From: CAYJBP01 sp964372025
GTDB taxonomy: Bacteria > Bacillota > Dehalobacteriia > UBA4068
Length of the DNA: 64,000 nucleotides
Direction: 5' to 3'
NCBI GenBank assembly: GCA_964372025.1
Contig: CAYJPF010000003.1
Location: 1-64,000, forward strand
The position numbers and the translations under genes are program-made. The notes under the pieces were generated by a model, which was not told the origin of the DNA, did not search any database, and saw only the letters and a list, made by a program, of their open reading frames with translations. The number at the start of each line of letters is the position of its first letter. The stretch's first letter is position 1. Below are positions 24,238 to 32,466 of the stretch, one piece after another.

Positions 24238-24945
24238 ATGAAATACGGAAAAATAATAAGCGGTGAACTGGTGCTCGTAGACCCTACCAAGGCAGAACTA
24301 ACCGAAGAGGGTATCTATACCAGAGTACCTAAGACCGCAGAGGAGCTTGACGGAGCTAAACCCGTAGTCTATGGGGAATACCCCTCGGCTACTATATATC
24401 AGACAGTGGACAGGGTTTATAATGATGGTGCAGAAAATATTGCCGTTGACTACACTGTAACTGACAAAACAGCAGAGGAAGTTGCTGAAATAGATAGAAG
24501 TATTTGGGCTTCAGACGCAATCCAAATATTTGTTTCCGCTGAACTTGGTGAAGAAGTGCCCGAAGAGCAGTACGAAGTAGCTGTAGAAGAAATCATTAAG
24601 CAACAACGAAATAAGCTTACAAGCCCGCCTGTGCAGGGTGCAGCGTACAGCGAGACCAAGAACTACATCACCGGTGATACTATGCTCTTTACAGACGGCA
24701 ATACTTACATGTCGTTGAAACACAATAGGGGCATGTCACCTATAGACTATCCCGAAAGATGGCTGAACACTACGGTGCAGGGCAATCCTAATTGGGAAGA
24801 TGACCCGATAGATTTCTACTACCTTGAGGGAGATATTCGTGACTACGAAGGTCTAACTTATACCTGTAAAAATCCGCATAGCAAGAATGAGTTAAACTAC
24901 CCGACATCTCAGAATGGTAAGCAAAACTGGAGAGTGCAGGTTTAA
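24238..24945 (+). CDS. Tail protein with carbohydrate-binding-like C-terminal modules
   Basis: 235 residues. An acidic N-terminal region with a helix (about 90-125) is followed by two CBM5/12-like segments: Y.ETKNYITGDTMLF.DG.TYMS (about 138-175) and FYYLEGDIRDYEGLTYTCK (about 198-220). The last 45 residues align clearly with the C-terminus of the leftward-cassette protein at 38057-38533 (shared S-K/R-NELN and GK..W). Likely binds cell-wall or capsule sugars. Encoded directly after the BspA-like protein, 12 bases apart. Confidence 0.75.
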   Translation: MKYGKIISGELVLVDPTKAELTEEGIYTRVPKTAEELDGAKPVVYGEYPSATIYQTVDRVYNDGAENIAVDYTVTDKTAEEVAEIDRSIWASDAIQIFVSAELGEEVPEEQYEVAVEEIIKQQRNKLTSPPVQGAAYSETKNYITGDTMLFTDGNTYMSLKHNRGMSPIDYPERWLNTTVQGNPNWEDDPIDFYYLEGDIRDYEGLTYTCKNPHSKNELNYPTSQNGKQNWRVQV

Positions 24946-24946
24946 C

Positions 24947-25348
24947 ATGTTAAAAAAGAAAAAGAAACTGCCTATAATAGACAGTTTATTTAAAGAGTAT
25001 ACTGAAGCTGAGCTTAATGACATCCTTAAAGACCTAAGCAATGAAGACAAGGCTAAGTTCTTAGGTATGGTTCAGTCAAACGCAATCAGTAATGGTATGC
25101 TTAGAGCTTACCCAGAGGTTATCCTTGCAGGACAAGAGAGCGCTTTCATTTTACTCTACGAACGTTTTGTCAAACCTATGGTAGACGCAGACGAACGAAT
25201 TAAGCGTGGCCTGACGGTAGACGAATTAAGCGAACAGCTTATAACTCTTATAACCGTTAGAGCAGAAGAAGGCGTAGAGCGCAGAGAAAAGATGAAGGAG
25301 TACATCAAGAAACGCTCCGAAGGCAAGACAGTCGAAGATGTAATATAG
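24947..25348 (+). CDS. Small helical protein ending the rightward cassette
   Basis: 133 residues from ATG 24947, one base after the previous stop. Lys-rich start (MLKKKKK), then acidic helices. No membrane segment. Perhaps a fibre-cassette chaperone, but no family is recognised. Followed immediately by the bidirectional terminator. Confidence 0.65.
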   Translation: MLKKKKKLPIIDSLFKEYTEAELNDILKDLSNEDKAKFLGMVQSNAISNGMLRAYPEVILAGQESAFILLYERFVKPMVDADERIKRGLTVDELSEQLITLITVRAEEGVERREKMKEYIKKRSEGKTVEDVI

Positions 25349-25349
25349 C

Positions 25350-25379
25350 AAAAGGAGAGGATAAATCCTCTCCTTTTTT
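25350..25379. terminator. Bidirectional terminator between convergent operons
   Basis: AAAAGGAGAGGA-TAAA-TCCTCTCCTTTT: a perfect 12-bp stem with A-tract on one side and T-tract on the other, so it terminates both the rightward fibre cassette and the leftward structural transcript. Confidence 0.92.
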
Positions 25380-26000
25380 CTATGGCGTGTCATTCAAGTC
25401 AGCTACTATCCAGTTTAAATAACTTGCGTACACTGTGCCACCTACAAATACGCTTGGAGAGCGACTTCCCGAACCCGACAAGGCACTTATAGCCGTCCTT
25501 GCTTGATTGTACATGGCAGCAGTGAAGTCATTGCCCGAGTACGCTGTGCTAAAGCTATAGTTGCTAAGCCCTTGGTAAGCTCTAAACTCATTGATACGAG
25601 AAGTGAACAAGTTCCATTCGTAAGCCGATAGATTAAAATTGTTGCCCGAAACCTTAGCGGTGACCCATGAAAAATCATCAGGTCTTGGCTCGTAAGGTTC
25701 TTCGTCAGCCCTAAACTCTTGAGCACCTATCCAGTCAAACGAAAGTTCGTCATCAGAAGCAGAAGCAACATTTATTGTGTACCATTCATCTGGGTAAGGG
25801 AAAGTTATGTTTTGCTCAAACGATAAAGTAGAAGAAGATACAGTCGTAATACGGTCACGTATAGTTTCGCCTGTGCCATCACTTTCTCTACCTGTTCTTA
25901 AGAAAATGCGATACTTGGTAAAATTACTGTCTGTTGTAACTTCAATCCTAACGCTGTTATGGTCAAAACTTAGTATGTCGAATGAAGCAGTTGTAGCCAT
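25380..26000 (-). CDS. Tail protein with fibronectin-III-like N-terminus
   Basis: 206 residues. Residues 1-95 read like one Fn3-type beta-sandwich (ATTASFDILSFDHNSVRIEV ... WYTINVASASDD). A helical C-terminal region (FNLSAYEWNLFTSRINEFRAYQ) follows. Last gene of the leftward transcript, with its stop abutting the terminator. Similar two-part proteins follow the Tal gene in other Bacillota siphoviruses. Likely a baseplate or fibre adaptor. Confidence 0.7.
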   Translation of the reverse strand: MATTASFDILSFDHNSVRIEVTTDSNFTKYRIFLRTGRESDGTGETIRDRITTVSSSTLSFEQNITFPYPDEWYTINVASASDDELSFDWIGAQEFRADEEPYEPRPDDFSWVTAKVSGNNFNLSAYEWNLFTSRINEFRAYQGLSNYSFSTAYSGNDFTAAMYNQARTAISALSGSGSRSPSVFVGGTVYASYLNWIVADLNDTP

Positions 26001-26011
26001 TTAAACACCAC

Positions 26012-27964
26012 CTATCCAAACTTAGCAGTAACACCGGTAACATTAGCAGAGCTAAAGTCCACGCTACCATAAAATATAGTAGAATGAGTGCTGTGCCCCA
26101 CATCCCCCGGTCTTCTGCCTACATACAAGTTTCCGCTTCCCAATGAATGGGCACTAATGTATAAGCTGGAATTAGCGTCGAGACTAATGTTACCCTCGCT
26201 GGATAGTCGTATGTCTCCTAATTGGTTCCAGAATTTTAAGTCAGCATTTACAGCCGACAGAACAGCTTCGTTATTAGCGTTATCTATTTCAAAATGCATC
26301 TTAGAGTCGTTGTCTATACCACCCATCTCGACACCGTTATCAGAGACAACAAGATACCCTTGACCGAACATCATATCAGTATAGTCGTTAGCATCGCTTT
26401 CAGCAGCGTTAGCATACCCTCTGGCATCACTACGTACCGCAGAAGCCGATAGCGTTATCTCTGACCCTAACTCACTGGATACTTGTGTAATGCGGCTCTC
26501 TGTGTCTATAAATCCTTGTGCTGTCTCTGCTTGGTACTGAGTGACTAAAGAGATGGTAGCATAAGTAGCGTCTGCGTATGTGTAGATGTTCGCTATAGAG
26601 ACAACTGTGTCGGACATGTACTGACTAAGGGTAACGTACCCGCCGTCAGTCTTGATATGCACATCATCGCCTTCGTAACTACCGTTCCAATCGAACTTAG
26701 GATTATCTACCGTTGAGTTGTCATAGGCAAGCTTGAACATCTCGACGACGTTAATTAGCTTATCACCTATCAATACTGTAGCTTCAGACATATTCCACAC
26801 ATCGTAAGACCAATCGATAACGCGTAGTTCTTTTACCTCTAACTCAGAGCCGTCTGTAGAACGAGCGTACACTCTAACGATATCTCCTATCTGGAAAGTC
26901 TCGTGAGCATAGTCAGGTTCTTCTCTACGGTCGTACAGTTGTACACTGTAGTTTTCTTTAGGCTTGCACCTATCTCTTAGTTCTCGCTGTCCCCAATACT
27001 TGAGCTGTGTCTGACCGCTGGTAGATGCAGCACCTGTGTACTTAATGTTAGGGTTAACGAGATACCCCTCGTACACTTCGTCTGTATAGGAATAGTTCTC
27101 GAGGTAAGTCTTGTCGTTGTTTACAGCTTTAATGTTTAGGTTTCCGTCTCCTAAGATGTAAGCCTTAGTGACTATGTTGTTGTCTACGGTGATTACAGGC
27201 TCAGCAAGCATGTTTTTACCGTACCGTACATCGTACCCTACCCACGTATTAAAGTCCGTCCCTATCTTGTCTGCGTCTCTTAGAGATACAGTCTTGGCTA
27301 TACTATCATAAACAAGTACGCCTCCCCATAGAGTGCGTATATTTTTTATGTTTGTAAGCACATCTTTCATGTCGCTTTCTAAGTTGAAAACACCGTAATC
27401 TTCGTCAGGGTCAAATCCATCCACGAGAACATCACAAACACCCAAAGACCAACCAAAGCGATTACCTTTAAGCACAGCCCATAGAGCATATCCTGCGCTA
27501 CCTCTGGGCATAGTAATACCACGACCATCTTTAACTTCGCTGTCATTATACTCAACGCCATTGACTGTAAGCTTATTGGTAGTGGGAGATTTAGGCAGTA
27601 TCTTGACTGTGTGTTCGTCCATAGCCTCTACTTCTAAGTCCACATTATGCGCTTGAACATAAGTATTGGCAAGCTCATACCACTTTTCTACCAATATAAC
27701 AGTGATAGTATCACCCTCATAGCGTACGGCTTCAGTGCTAAGAGCTTTATATATGCGTCCATTAACATGCCATTCATTACGTAAGTCTTTAACGTCTGCC
27801 CACTTCTTGCTGTCACGCAATATAGTAAAGGTAAAGGTGCTCTCACCATCTAACTGCGTATGAACAATAGGATTTATAATACTACCTTGTGCTACTGCTC
27901 CATTGGCAGGTTTATTAAAGACAGCTACTCTGTGCCCGTCTTTATCAAAAACTTGTATAGCCAC
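26012..27964 (-). CDS. Tail-associated (Tal-like) baseplate hub / prophage endopeptidase-tail protein
   Basis: 650 residues from a GTG with AAAGGAGAA upstream. Residues 1-400 match the hub fold of Siphoviridae Tal / gp18-like proteins: a start of VAIQVFDKDGHRVAVF type, a FTFTILRDSKKW strand, ENYSVQLYD and a FQIGDIVRVYARSTDG barrel. Residues 400-650 are a shaft of helices and short beta repeats. It forms the tail-tip trimer below Dit. No catalytic peptidase residues were recognised. Confidence 0.8.
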   Translation of the reverse strand: MAIQVFDKDGHRVAVFNKPANGAVAQGSIINPIVHTQLDGESTFTFTILRDSKKWADVKDLRNEWHVNGRIYKALSTEAVRYEGDTITVILVEKWYELANTYVQAHNVDLEVEAMDEHTVKILPKSPTTNKLTVNGVEYNDSEVKDGRGITMPRGSAGYALWAVLKGNRFGWSLGVCDVLVDGFDPDEDYGVFNLESDMKDVLTNIKNIRTLWGGVLVYDSIAKTVSLRDADKIGTDFNTWVGYDVRYGKNMLAEPVITVDNNIVTKAYILGDGNLNIKAVNNDKTYLENYSYTDEVYEGYLVNPNIKYTGAASTSGQTQLKYWGQRELRDRCKPKENYSVQLYDRREEPDYAHETFQIGDIVRVYARSTDGSELEVKELRVIDWSYDVWNMSEATVLIGDKLINVVEMFKLAYDNSTVDNPKFDWNGSYEGDDVHIKTDGGYVTLSQYMSDTVVSIANIYTYADATYATISLVTQYQAETAQGFIDTESRITQVSSELGSEITLSASAVRSDARGYANAAESDANDYTDMMFGQGYLVVSDNGVEMGGIDNDSKMHFEIDNANNEAVLSAVNADLKFWNQLGDIRLSSEGNISLDANSSLYISAHSLGSGNLYVGRRPGDVGHSTHSTIFYGSVDFSSANVTGVTAKFG

Positions 27965-27977
27965 TTTAATTCTCCTT

Positions 27978-28772
27978 TCAATACAGCTCGTCTGATTTCC
28001 AAAGGAACATCGGATTATACTGCACAAGCATGTTTGCTTCAGTCTCAGCGTTGAGAGCAGTCACAGCATAACTCTTAGTCTTGGATATCTTAGTAAAGAG
28101 ATACCCTTTGCTCAGATAACGCATAGCATTAATCTGACTGCCATCTATGCCTAATAGGTAACACCTGTCCTCTACAGCGTCTATAACAAGCGAATAGCCT
28201 GTGGGTACAGTACTATCCCACTTGAACTCAACATCGCCTACAGTGAAATTAGGAGTTACTACGCCTTCTCCTATCGTTGCTGTAAAGCCTATATCAGCAT
28301 GACCCTTGTTATCTATCATGCCGTTGCCGTGGAAGGCTACAGGGGCAACCAACGTTCCATATGGTTGTGTCTCAAACGGTATAGACACCTTAATCATGTT
28401 GTATTCGTCAAGTATCTCAGCAGACCCGGAATATTTCACCTTAAACATAATACCGGCCTTAGTAAACACAAAGTTTTGATACTTGTCTTTAGTACTGTCG
28501 AGAGCAAACACTAAGTCGCGTTTAATCTTTTCCCTTTGCTCGAATGTTCGCCCTGCATACGACACAGCAACTACAGAGAATACCCTGTTCAAGTACTTAG
28601 TATCCTTGACTATTTCGCCATCTACACCGGGGATATTAACGATAACATTCTCAGCAACTGGGATAGCAGGGAAGTTAGTTTCATCTGTGTTGACAATCAA
28701 ACCAAAAGGCATAAAGTATATCCTCGGGTCTGTATCTCCCACTCTGCCTATAGTAAAGTTAAAATCACTCAT
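27978..28772 (-). CDS. Distal tail protein (Dit), copy 2
   Basis: 264 residues, AAAGGAG site. N-terminal Dit beta-core with YFMPFGLIV, NIPGVDGEIVKDTKYLNRVF, a FKVKYSGSAEI strand and a C-terminal galectin-like part (FTVGDVEFKWD ... MFLWKSDELY). It aligns along its length with the C-terminal two thirds of the neighbour at 28769-29923. Dit hexamers join the tail tube to Tal. Confidence 0.8.
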   Translation of the reverse strand: MSDFNFTIGRVGDTDPRIYFMPFGLIVNTDETNFPAIPVAENVIVNIPGVDGEIVKDTKYLNRVFSVVAVSYAGRTFEQREKIKRDLVFALDSTKDKYQNFVFTKAGIMFKVKYSGSAEILDEYNMIKVSIPFETQPYGTLVAPVAFHGNGMIDNKGHADIGFTATIGEGVVTPNFTVGDVEFKWDSTVPTGYSLVIDAVEDRCYLLGIDGSQINAMRYLSKGYLFTKISKTKSYAVTALNAETEANMLVQYNPMFLWKSDELY

Positions 28773-29923
28773 TCAGAAAACTCCTTTCCCCACAAATACA
28801 TTGGGCTATAATCAGTGACTATACTTGCCAAAGTGCTTGAGTTGAGGCAAGTAAGCTTTGCACTCTCGTTAAGATTAAGCTTAAAGAACTCTCCGCCTTT
28901 AGTTAAATCAGTTATAGCGTTAATTCTATTTCCAAAACCGTCAATCAGATAGCATATGGATTTGTCTGCATCTATGATAAGCTTATAGCCTTCAGGCACA
29001 GTGCCTTCCCACAGAAACTCCAGCGTGCCTACAGTAAAGTTAGGATTAACACATCCAGCGGACAGGGTGAATATAGCGCCTATAGGCTTAGCGCCTGTAT
29101 TAGTAATAGTGCCATCTCCGTAGAACTGTTCAGAGAACAATGTCTTGCCGTAGGGTGAAACTTCAAAAGGCACTGTAGCTCTCAACCAGCCATGTCCCTC
29201 ACGAACCTCAGCACCGCCTGAGTACTTAACATCAAAGGTCATGTCGTTCTCTTGGATAGACAACTGCTGGCTCTCATTGCGTGTCCTGTCCAGCAACTCA
29301 GCGATGTGAGATTTCATTTCATTTAGCTGAGTAACGCTTAGTCCTTGCATTGAGTAAGAGACAATATTAAAGAAACGATTAGTGTACAAAGTATCCTTAA
29401 TCACTGTGCCATCAACGTTTGGAAGGTCGATATAAGTACTTTCTGTAGAGGGCATAATCTGTATCTCGCTCTCTACAGGTGAAAGGAAAGTGTCGAAAGG
29501 CATGAACCACTTTTTGCGTGGGTCTCTATCCTCTGCACCACCAATATAAAAGTCGCTCTCAGCTACTCTGGGAATACCATCAGTAATTTCTACGCTATCA
29601 GACACAGGGATATGAGCAAAGGTACTCAAAACGTCACTTATGCCTATATCGTCTAAAATATCAAGAAACGCTGCAACTGAAGTACCATCTTGCATGTTTA
29701 TTTGGTCGAACACATCTAATCGTGCTTCAGCAAGGCGTGTAGCATCGTCAACAATGACACTATCGCCGAATAAGTTAAGCACTTCCTGCAAGCCTATAGC
29801 GTCAGAAACATTGATAGTGTCGATTATGCTAACCAAATAAGTAATAACTGCTCCATTGTAGGTCAACGCTCCTTCATAGCCATGCGCATTATAACGAGCG
29901 TTTTTGTTATAAATGTTGCTCAA
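28769..29923 (-). CDS. Distal tail protein (Dit), copy 1 with N-terminal extension
   Basis: 384 residues from a TTG start that has AGGAGG 6 bases upstream; the open frame continues further but without a ribosome site. Residues about 1-125 are an acidic extension built of I-x-D-x-I/V-x-V-x-D-type repeats (DTINVSDAIGL, DQINMQDGTS, DDIGISDVLS). The rest matches Dit copy 2 (WFMPFDTFL, DLPNVDGTVIKDTLYTNRFF, FDVKYSGGAEV, FTVGTLEFLWE, MYLWGKEF). The ORFs overlap by 4 bases. Tandem duplication is clear; one copy may build an added ring. Confidence 0.8.
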   Translation of the reverse strand: MSNIYNKNARYNAHGYEGALTYNGAVITYLVSIIDTINVSDAIGLQEVLNLFGDSVIVDDATRLAEARLDVFDQINMQDGTSVAAFLDILDDIGISDVLSTFAHIPVSDSVEITDGIPRVAESDFYIGGAEDRDPRKKWFMPFDTFLSPVESEIQIMPSTESTYIDLPNVDGTVIKDTLYTNRFFNIVSYSMQGLSVTQLNEMKSHIAELLDRTRNESQQLSIQENDMTFDVKYSGGAEVREGHGWLRATVPFEVSPYGKTLFSEQFYGDGTITNTGAKPIGAIFTLSAGCVNPNFTVGTLEFLWEGTVPEGYKLIIDADKSICYLIDGFGNRINAITDLTKGGEFFKLNLNESAKLTCLNSSTLASIVTDYSPMYLWGKEFSE

Positions 29924-29965
29924 AAAAAGACCTCCTAAAAAGAAAAGGGGCAAGCGCCCCTCGTC

Positions 29966-31375
29966 TTATATTCTTTCGTATAGATAATACCGCGGGCTTC
30001 TGTTTGCACAATCAAGTTCCAACGCTTCCCAAGAAGTATAGAAGTAATCTCCATTGATTTGCACGTATTTAGAACGATACGAAGAGTCGAACTTCCCGTC
30101 ATACATATAAGCATCAGCACCCATCACAGTGTCGTTAATCATAGCCGCAAGGAAGATGTAATGCCCTCCGGTAGAAAAGATGCCGGTGTGACCAGACCTA
30201 TCTCCACCTACATTAGCAATAACAGCTCCACCGCGCTTCAGAACCAACTCAGCTTCTTGCCAATCGCTTGTAGTCTGATAATCAACATCCCACTCGTCAG
30301 CTACTGCTTCAGAAAGCGTCTTCATGTTTGTTCCACCTGACACTCTTGCACCACACTCTAAAGCCAGCTCAACCATGCCCTCAACATCTACATTAAAACC
30401 CAAGCGAGACAGTACCATAGCCATAGAAGTAGGGCCACAACCACCGGATGCAACAGTTGCACTCTCGTAGCCCGGTGCAGGGTAAGGCATATTAGGGTAA
30501 TCTCTTTGATTGAATACAGTAATGTCAGGCTTGAACTTACTTAAGCTTAACACAAAAGCAGCTCTGTAACCACTGGAAGTAGGATAGTAAATCCTTATTA
30601 GTCCATTGATAGTGACATCTCCGATAGCACATACGTCACCTTCGGAAATATACCTTCCGCTCTCTATCAATCCAGCTTCGGTGTAAACAGACTGTTTCTC
30701 CGTTGAAACTAAAGTTACTTCTTGGTAGTACTCTGTATCTTCGGGCGGATGCGGCTCTGGTTGTTCTTCGGGCTCAGGCTCTACTATTGCAGGCGCATCA
30801 TCATAAGCAACAACAGCGTTATATAGATAGTCCCTTGTGCTGGTGTCATGCCATTCACCTTCAAACAATAAGTACCTGCTTCCACCACCATCGTGATTAG
30901 ACATGCTTACCATACCTGCGGACATAGCCTTATTGCTAAATTGTTCTAAAGTGGTACCTTCATCAACCATGATTACATAGCAATCACCGTTAGCATCCAT
31001 AGCGAAGCCTATACGATTAGGCTGTGAGTTAAATGCAGGGTCACTCCAACTGGGAGGAACATACTTGCCATTGACTACGCTGCCTGTGAACCCGGTAAAG
31101 TATTCGTTCCAACCTAACCATGGAGTGCCAAAACCAAGAGCTCCATCCTTAGTTATCCCCATACCATAACCATTGCCAGAGTCTTTTACTTGCTTGCCAT
31201 CCTCAATGATTGTGCCAAGCGGAATGTTCCCTGTTTCTTTAGACCAATGCACAAATGAACCTGAAAACATAATCACAGGTTTTTCTTTTTGAGCGTTGTA
31301 CCACTCTGTAGGCGTTTTGCCGCCGAGCCTCACAACATCCCATCTTAATCCCTTTGGTAGCTTAAACTTTTTCAC
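29966..31375 (-). CDS. Two-domain lysin: NAGPA-like glycosidase plus C39-like cysteine peptidase
   Basis: 469 residues from GTG 31375, chosen for the AAAGGGG site (the open frame extends to a TTG without support). Residues about 30-200 resemble the phosphodiester-glycosidase/NAGPA (DUF2233) domain (GFGTPWLG, GFAMDANGDCYVI, SNHDGGGSRYL). A Pro/Glu linker (200-220) and an SH3-like segment (225-275) follow. Residues about 290-440 are a peptidase C39-like papain fold: catalytic Cys in SGGCGPTSMA, His in GHYIF, Asp downstream. Probably cleaves cell-wall peptide and glycan parts, as endolysin or tail lysin. Confidence 0.75.
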   Translation of the reverse strand: MKKFKLPKGLRWDVVRLGGKTPTEWYNAQKEKPVIMFSGSFVHWSKETGNIPLGTIIEDGKQVKDSGNGYGMGITKDGALGFGTPWLGWNEYFTGFTGSVVNGKYVPPSWSDPAFNSQPNRIGFAMDANGDCYVIMVDEGTTLEQFSNKAMSAGMVSMSNHDGGGSRYLLFEGEWHDTSTRDYLYNAVVAYDDAPAIVEPEPEEQPEPHPPEDTEYYQEVTLVSTEKQSVYTEAGLIESGRYISEGDVCAIGDVTINGLIRIYYPTSSGYRAAFVLSLSKFKPDITVFNQRDYPNMPYPAPGYESATVASGGCGPTSMAMVLSRLGFNVDVEGMVELALECGARVSGGTNMKTLSEAVADEWDVDYQTTSDWQEAELVLKRGGAVIANVGGDRSGHTGIFSTGGHYIFLAAMINDTVMGADAYMYDGKFDSSYRSKYVQINGDYFYTSWEALELDCANRSPRYYLYERI

Positions 31376-31407
31376 GTCAAAACCCCTTTTCAATTTAGTA
31401 TGACTTT

Positions 31408-31436
31408 AATATACACCTATAAACATAAAATGTAAA
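31408..31436 (-). promoter_or_regulatory. Promoter for lysin, Dit and Tal genes
   Basis: TTTACA, 17 bp, TATATT on the minus strand, about 33 bases upstream of GTG 31375. It gives the lysin-Dit-Tal block its own transcript. Confidence 0.7.
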
Positions 31437-31797
31437 GTTAATTAAGAGAAATTGTTAGATGTTGTATATATGGCCCTTTGGTGGGCTGGTTGAGCAAATA
31501 GCTACTCCCCCCCCCGCACGTGTTTAAAGCAAGAGAAAGGAGTAGCTACACATATGGCCCTTCGGAGCCGCCGCATATCGCTTTTTGCTATCAGCCGAAA
31601 CTGAAATCGGATTAACCACCAAGGTCTTGTGTCAAACGTGGCGGGTGGTCATCCCTTTCCGATTCTCCCCTCATTGCTGAACAAGGACGGGGTCACTGCA
31701 CTCACAGTGAAATCTTAAAAACAACGTGGCTCTAACCCACTACATACCGGTGACGAACACGGCACAGGGAATAACTCCACACCCCTGAACAAGAGTA
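31437..31797. other. Non-coding, strongly structured 0.36-kb region
   Basis: No ORF. It contains a TAGCTACTCC/GGAGTAGCTA inverted repeat (31499-31508 and 31539-31548) around a run of nine C, an 11-bp direct repeat ATATGGCCCTT (31468 and 31552), a GGCTC-CGAA-GGGCC minus-strand hairpin, and nested complementary segments AATCGG/CCGATT enclosing ACCACC/GGTGGT near 31590-31665. Such dense pairing suggests a structured RNA. I cannot match it to a known class. Confidence 0.45.
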
Positions 31798-31833
31798 AAA
31801 ATATAAAAGCCCTACAGTGTAAGCGCACTGTAG
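31798..31833 (-). terminator. Intrinsic terminator (leftward)
   Basis: CTACAGTG (31812-31819) pairs with CACTGTAG (31826-31833) around a 6-base loop. Reading leftward, GGGC and a T-rich tract (TTTTATATTTTT) follow. It ends the transcript from 31924 and the surface-protein operon. Confidence 0.75.
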
Positions 31834-31842
31834 AGCCTTTGT

Positions 31843-31866
31843 ATAACTTAGCATATGCTAAGTTAT
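31843..31866. repeat. 24-bp perfect palindrome
   Basis: ATAACTTAGCAT followed by its exact reverse complement. It can be read as 9-bp arms (ATAACTTAG) around a 6-bp CATATG centre, the geometry of a Xer/tyrosine-recombinase core site. The outer seven bases equal those of loxP. It could equally be a protein operator or simply the hairpin of the candidate small RNA. Confidence 0.8.
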
Positions 31867-31895
31867 CATGTATGTAGTCGCTTACCTACAAACAA

Positions 31896-31924
31896 ATAAT
31901 AGCATACTCGAAAGCGTTTGTCAA
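31896..31924 (-). promoter_or_regulatory. Promoter upstream of the palindrome
   Basis: TTGACA, 17 bp, TATTAT on the minus strand, with TATGC before the -10 box as in the phage promoter family of this window. Its -35 overlaps the end of the gene at 31921. Confidence 0.75.
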
Positions 31925-32466
31925 GCCATGTAATGAAAATAACAGTAAATACGCTCGTAAGGTTTTTTACCGCTATCTTCGTCAAACAAAAAGTCCTTAG
32001 CCAGCTCAACAAAAAAGCGAGCTTCACCGGTCATTTCAGCAATCACAGCACTGCGGTAGTGGTCGTGCCACATAGCATTTAGGACAGCCCAGAACTCCAT
32101 CTCTGTAAGGTCTGTCATGTCTACGCCATACTGCTTGCCCACGGCAGTAGTTTGTTGCATGTTCCAGTGTGCGCCCATATGCTTAGCACCGTTAGCTGTA
32201 TGCCACATTCCGGCTACCCAGTCCTCAAGTTCTTTATCGCTCAAACGCATTTCGTGGTCTTCGCTATGCATTTCTGCGTCAGGGTAGGTAGCACCTAAAA
32301 CTTCTGTGTGATAAGTTTTCCAAAACTCACGACTACGCATAAGCTTACAAAACTCATACTCATGTACTACTTCGGCTTTCATTGCCGTAGTAAGGGGCAT
32401 ACCTGACTTGATGTCCTCTTGAAGCATTTGCAGTTTTTTCTCTGCATCAACGCAAGATTTATACAT
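31921..32466 (-). CDS. Conserved phage protein of unknown function
   Basis: 181 residues from ATG 32466, overlapping the previous gene by 8 bases. A helical start (KKLQMLQEDIKSGMPLTTAMKAE), the segment LMRSREFWKTYHTEVLG and an ANGAKHMGAHWNM...TAVGKQYGVD region match a family that, from memory, recurs in Clostridia prophages next to DUF11 and YtxH-like genes. I do not know its function. No membrane segment. Last gene of the surface-protein block. Confidence 0.7.
   Translation of the reverse strand: MYKSCVDAEKKLQMLQEDIKSGMPLTTAMKAEVVHEYEFCKLMRSREFWKTYHTEVLGATYPDAEMHSEDHEMRLSDKELEDWVAGMWHTANGAKHMGAHWNMQQTTAVGKQYGVDMTDLTEMEFWAVLNAMWHDHYRSAVIAEMTGEARFFVELAKDFLFDEDSGKKPYERIYCYFHYMA

Larger units (their letters stand above)
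31797..31889 (-). ncRNA. Candidate small RNA: promoter, palindrome hairpin, terminator
   Basis: Transcription from the 31896-31924 promoter would start near 31889, read the 24-bp palindrome as a hairpin and stop at the terminator ending near 31797, giving about 90 nt without an ORF. The arrangement is that of a stand-alone small RNA gene, or an attenuated leader for the region downstream. No expression evidence is available. Confidence 0.5.

Noticed and set aside
31843..31866. Identity with loxP
   Set aside because: Only the outer seven bases agree; arm length and spacer differ, so it is noted as loxP-like, not a loxP site.
31437..31890. tRNA or tmRNA gene
   Set aside because: No T-arm consensus, no cloverleaf and no CCA end could be drawn on either strand.
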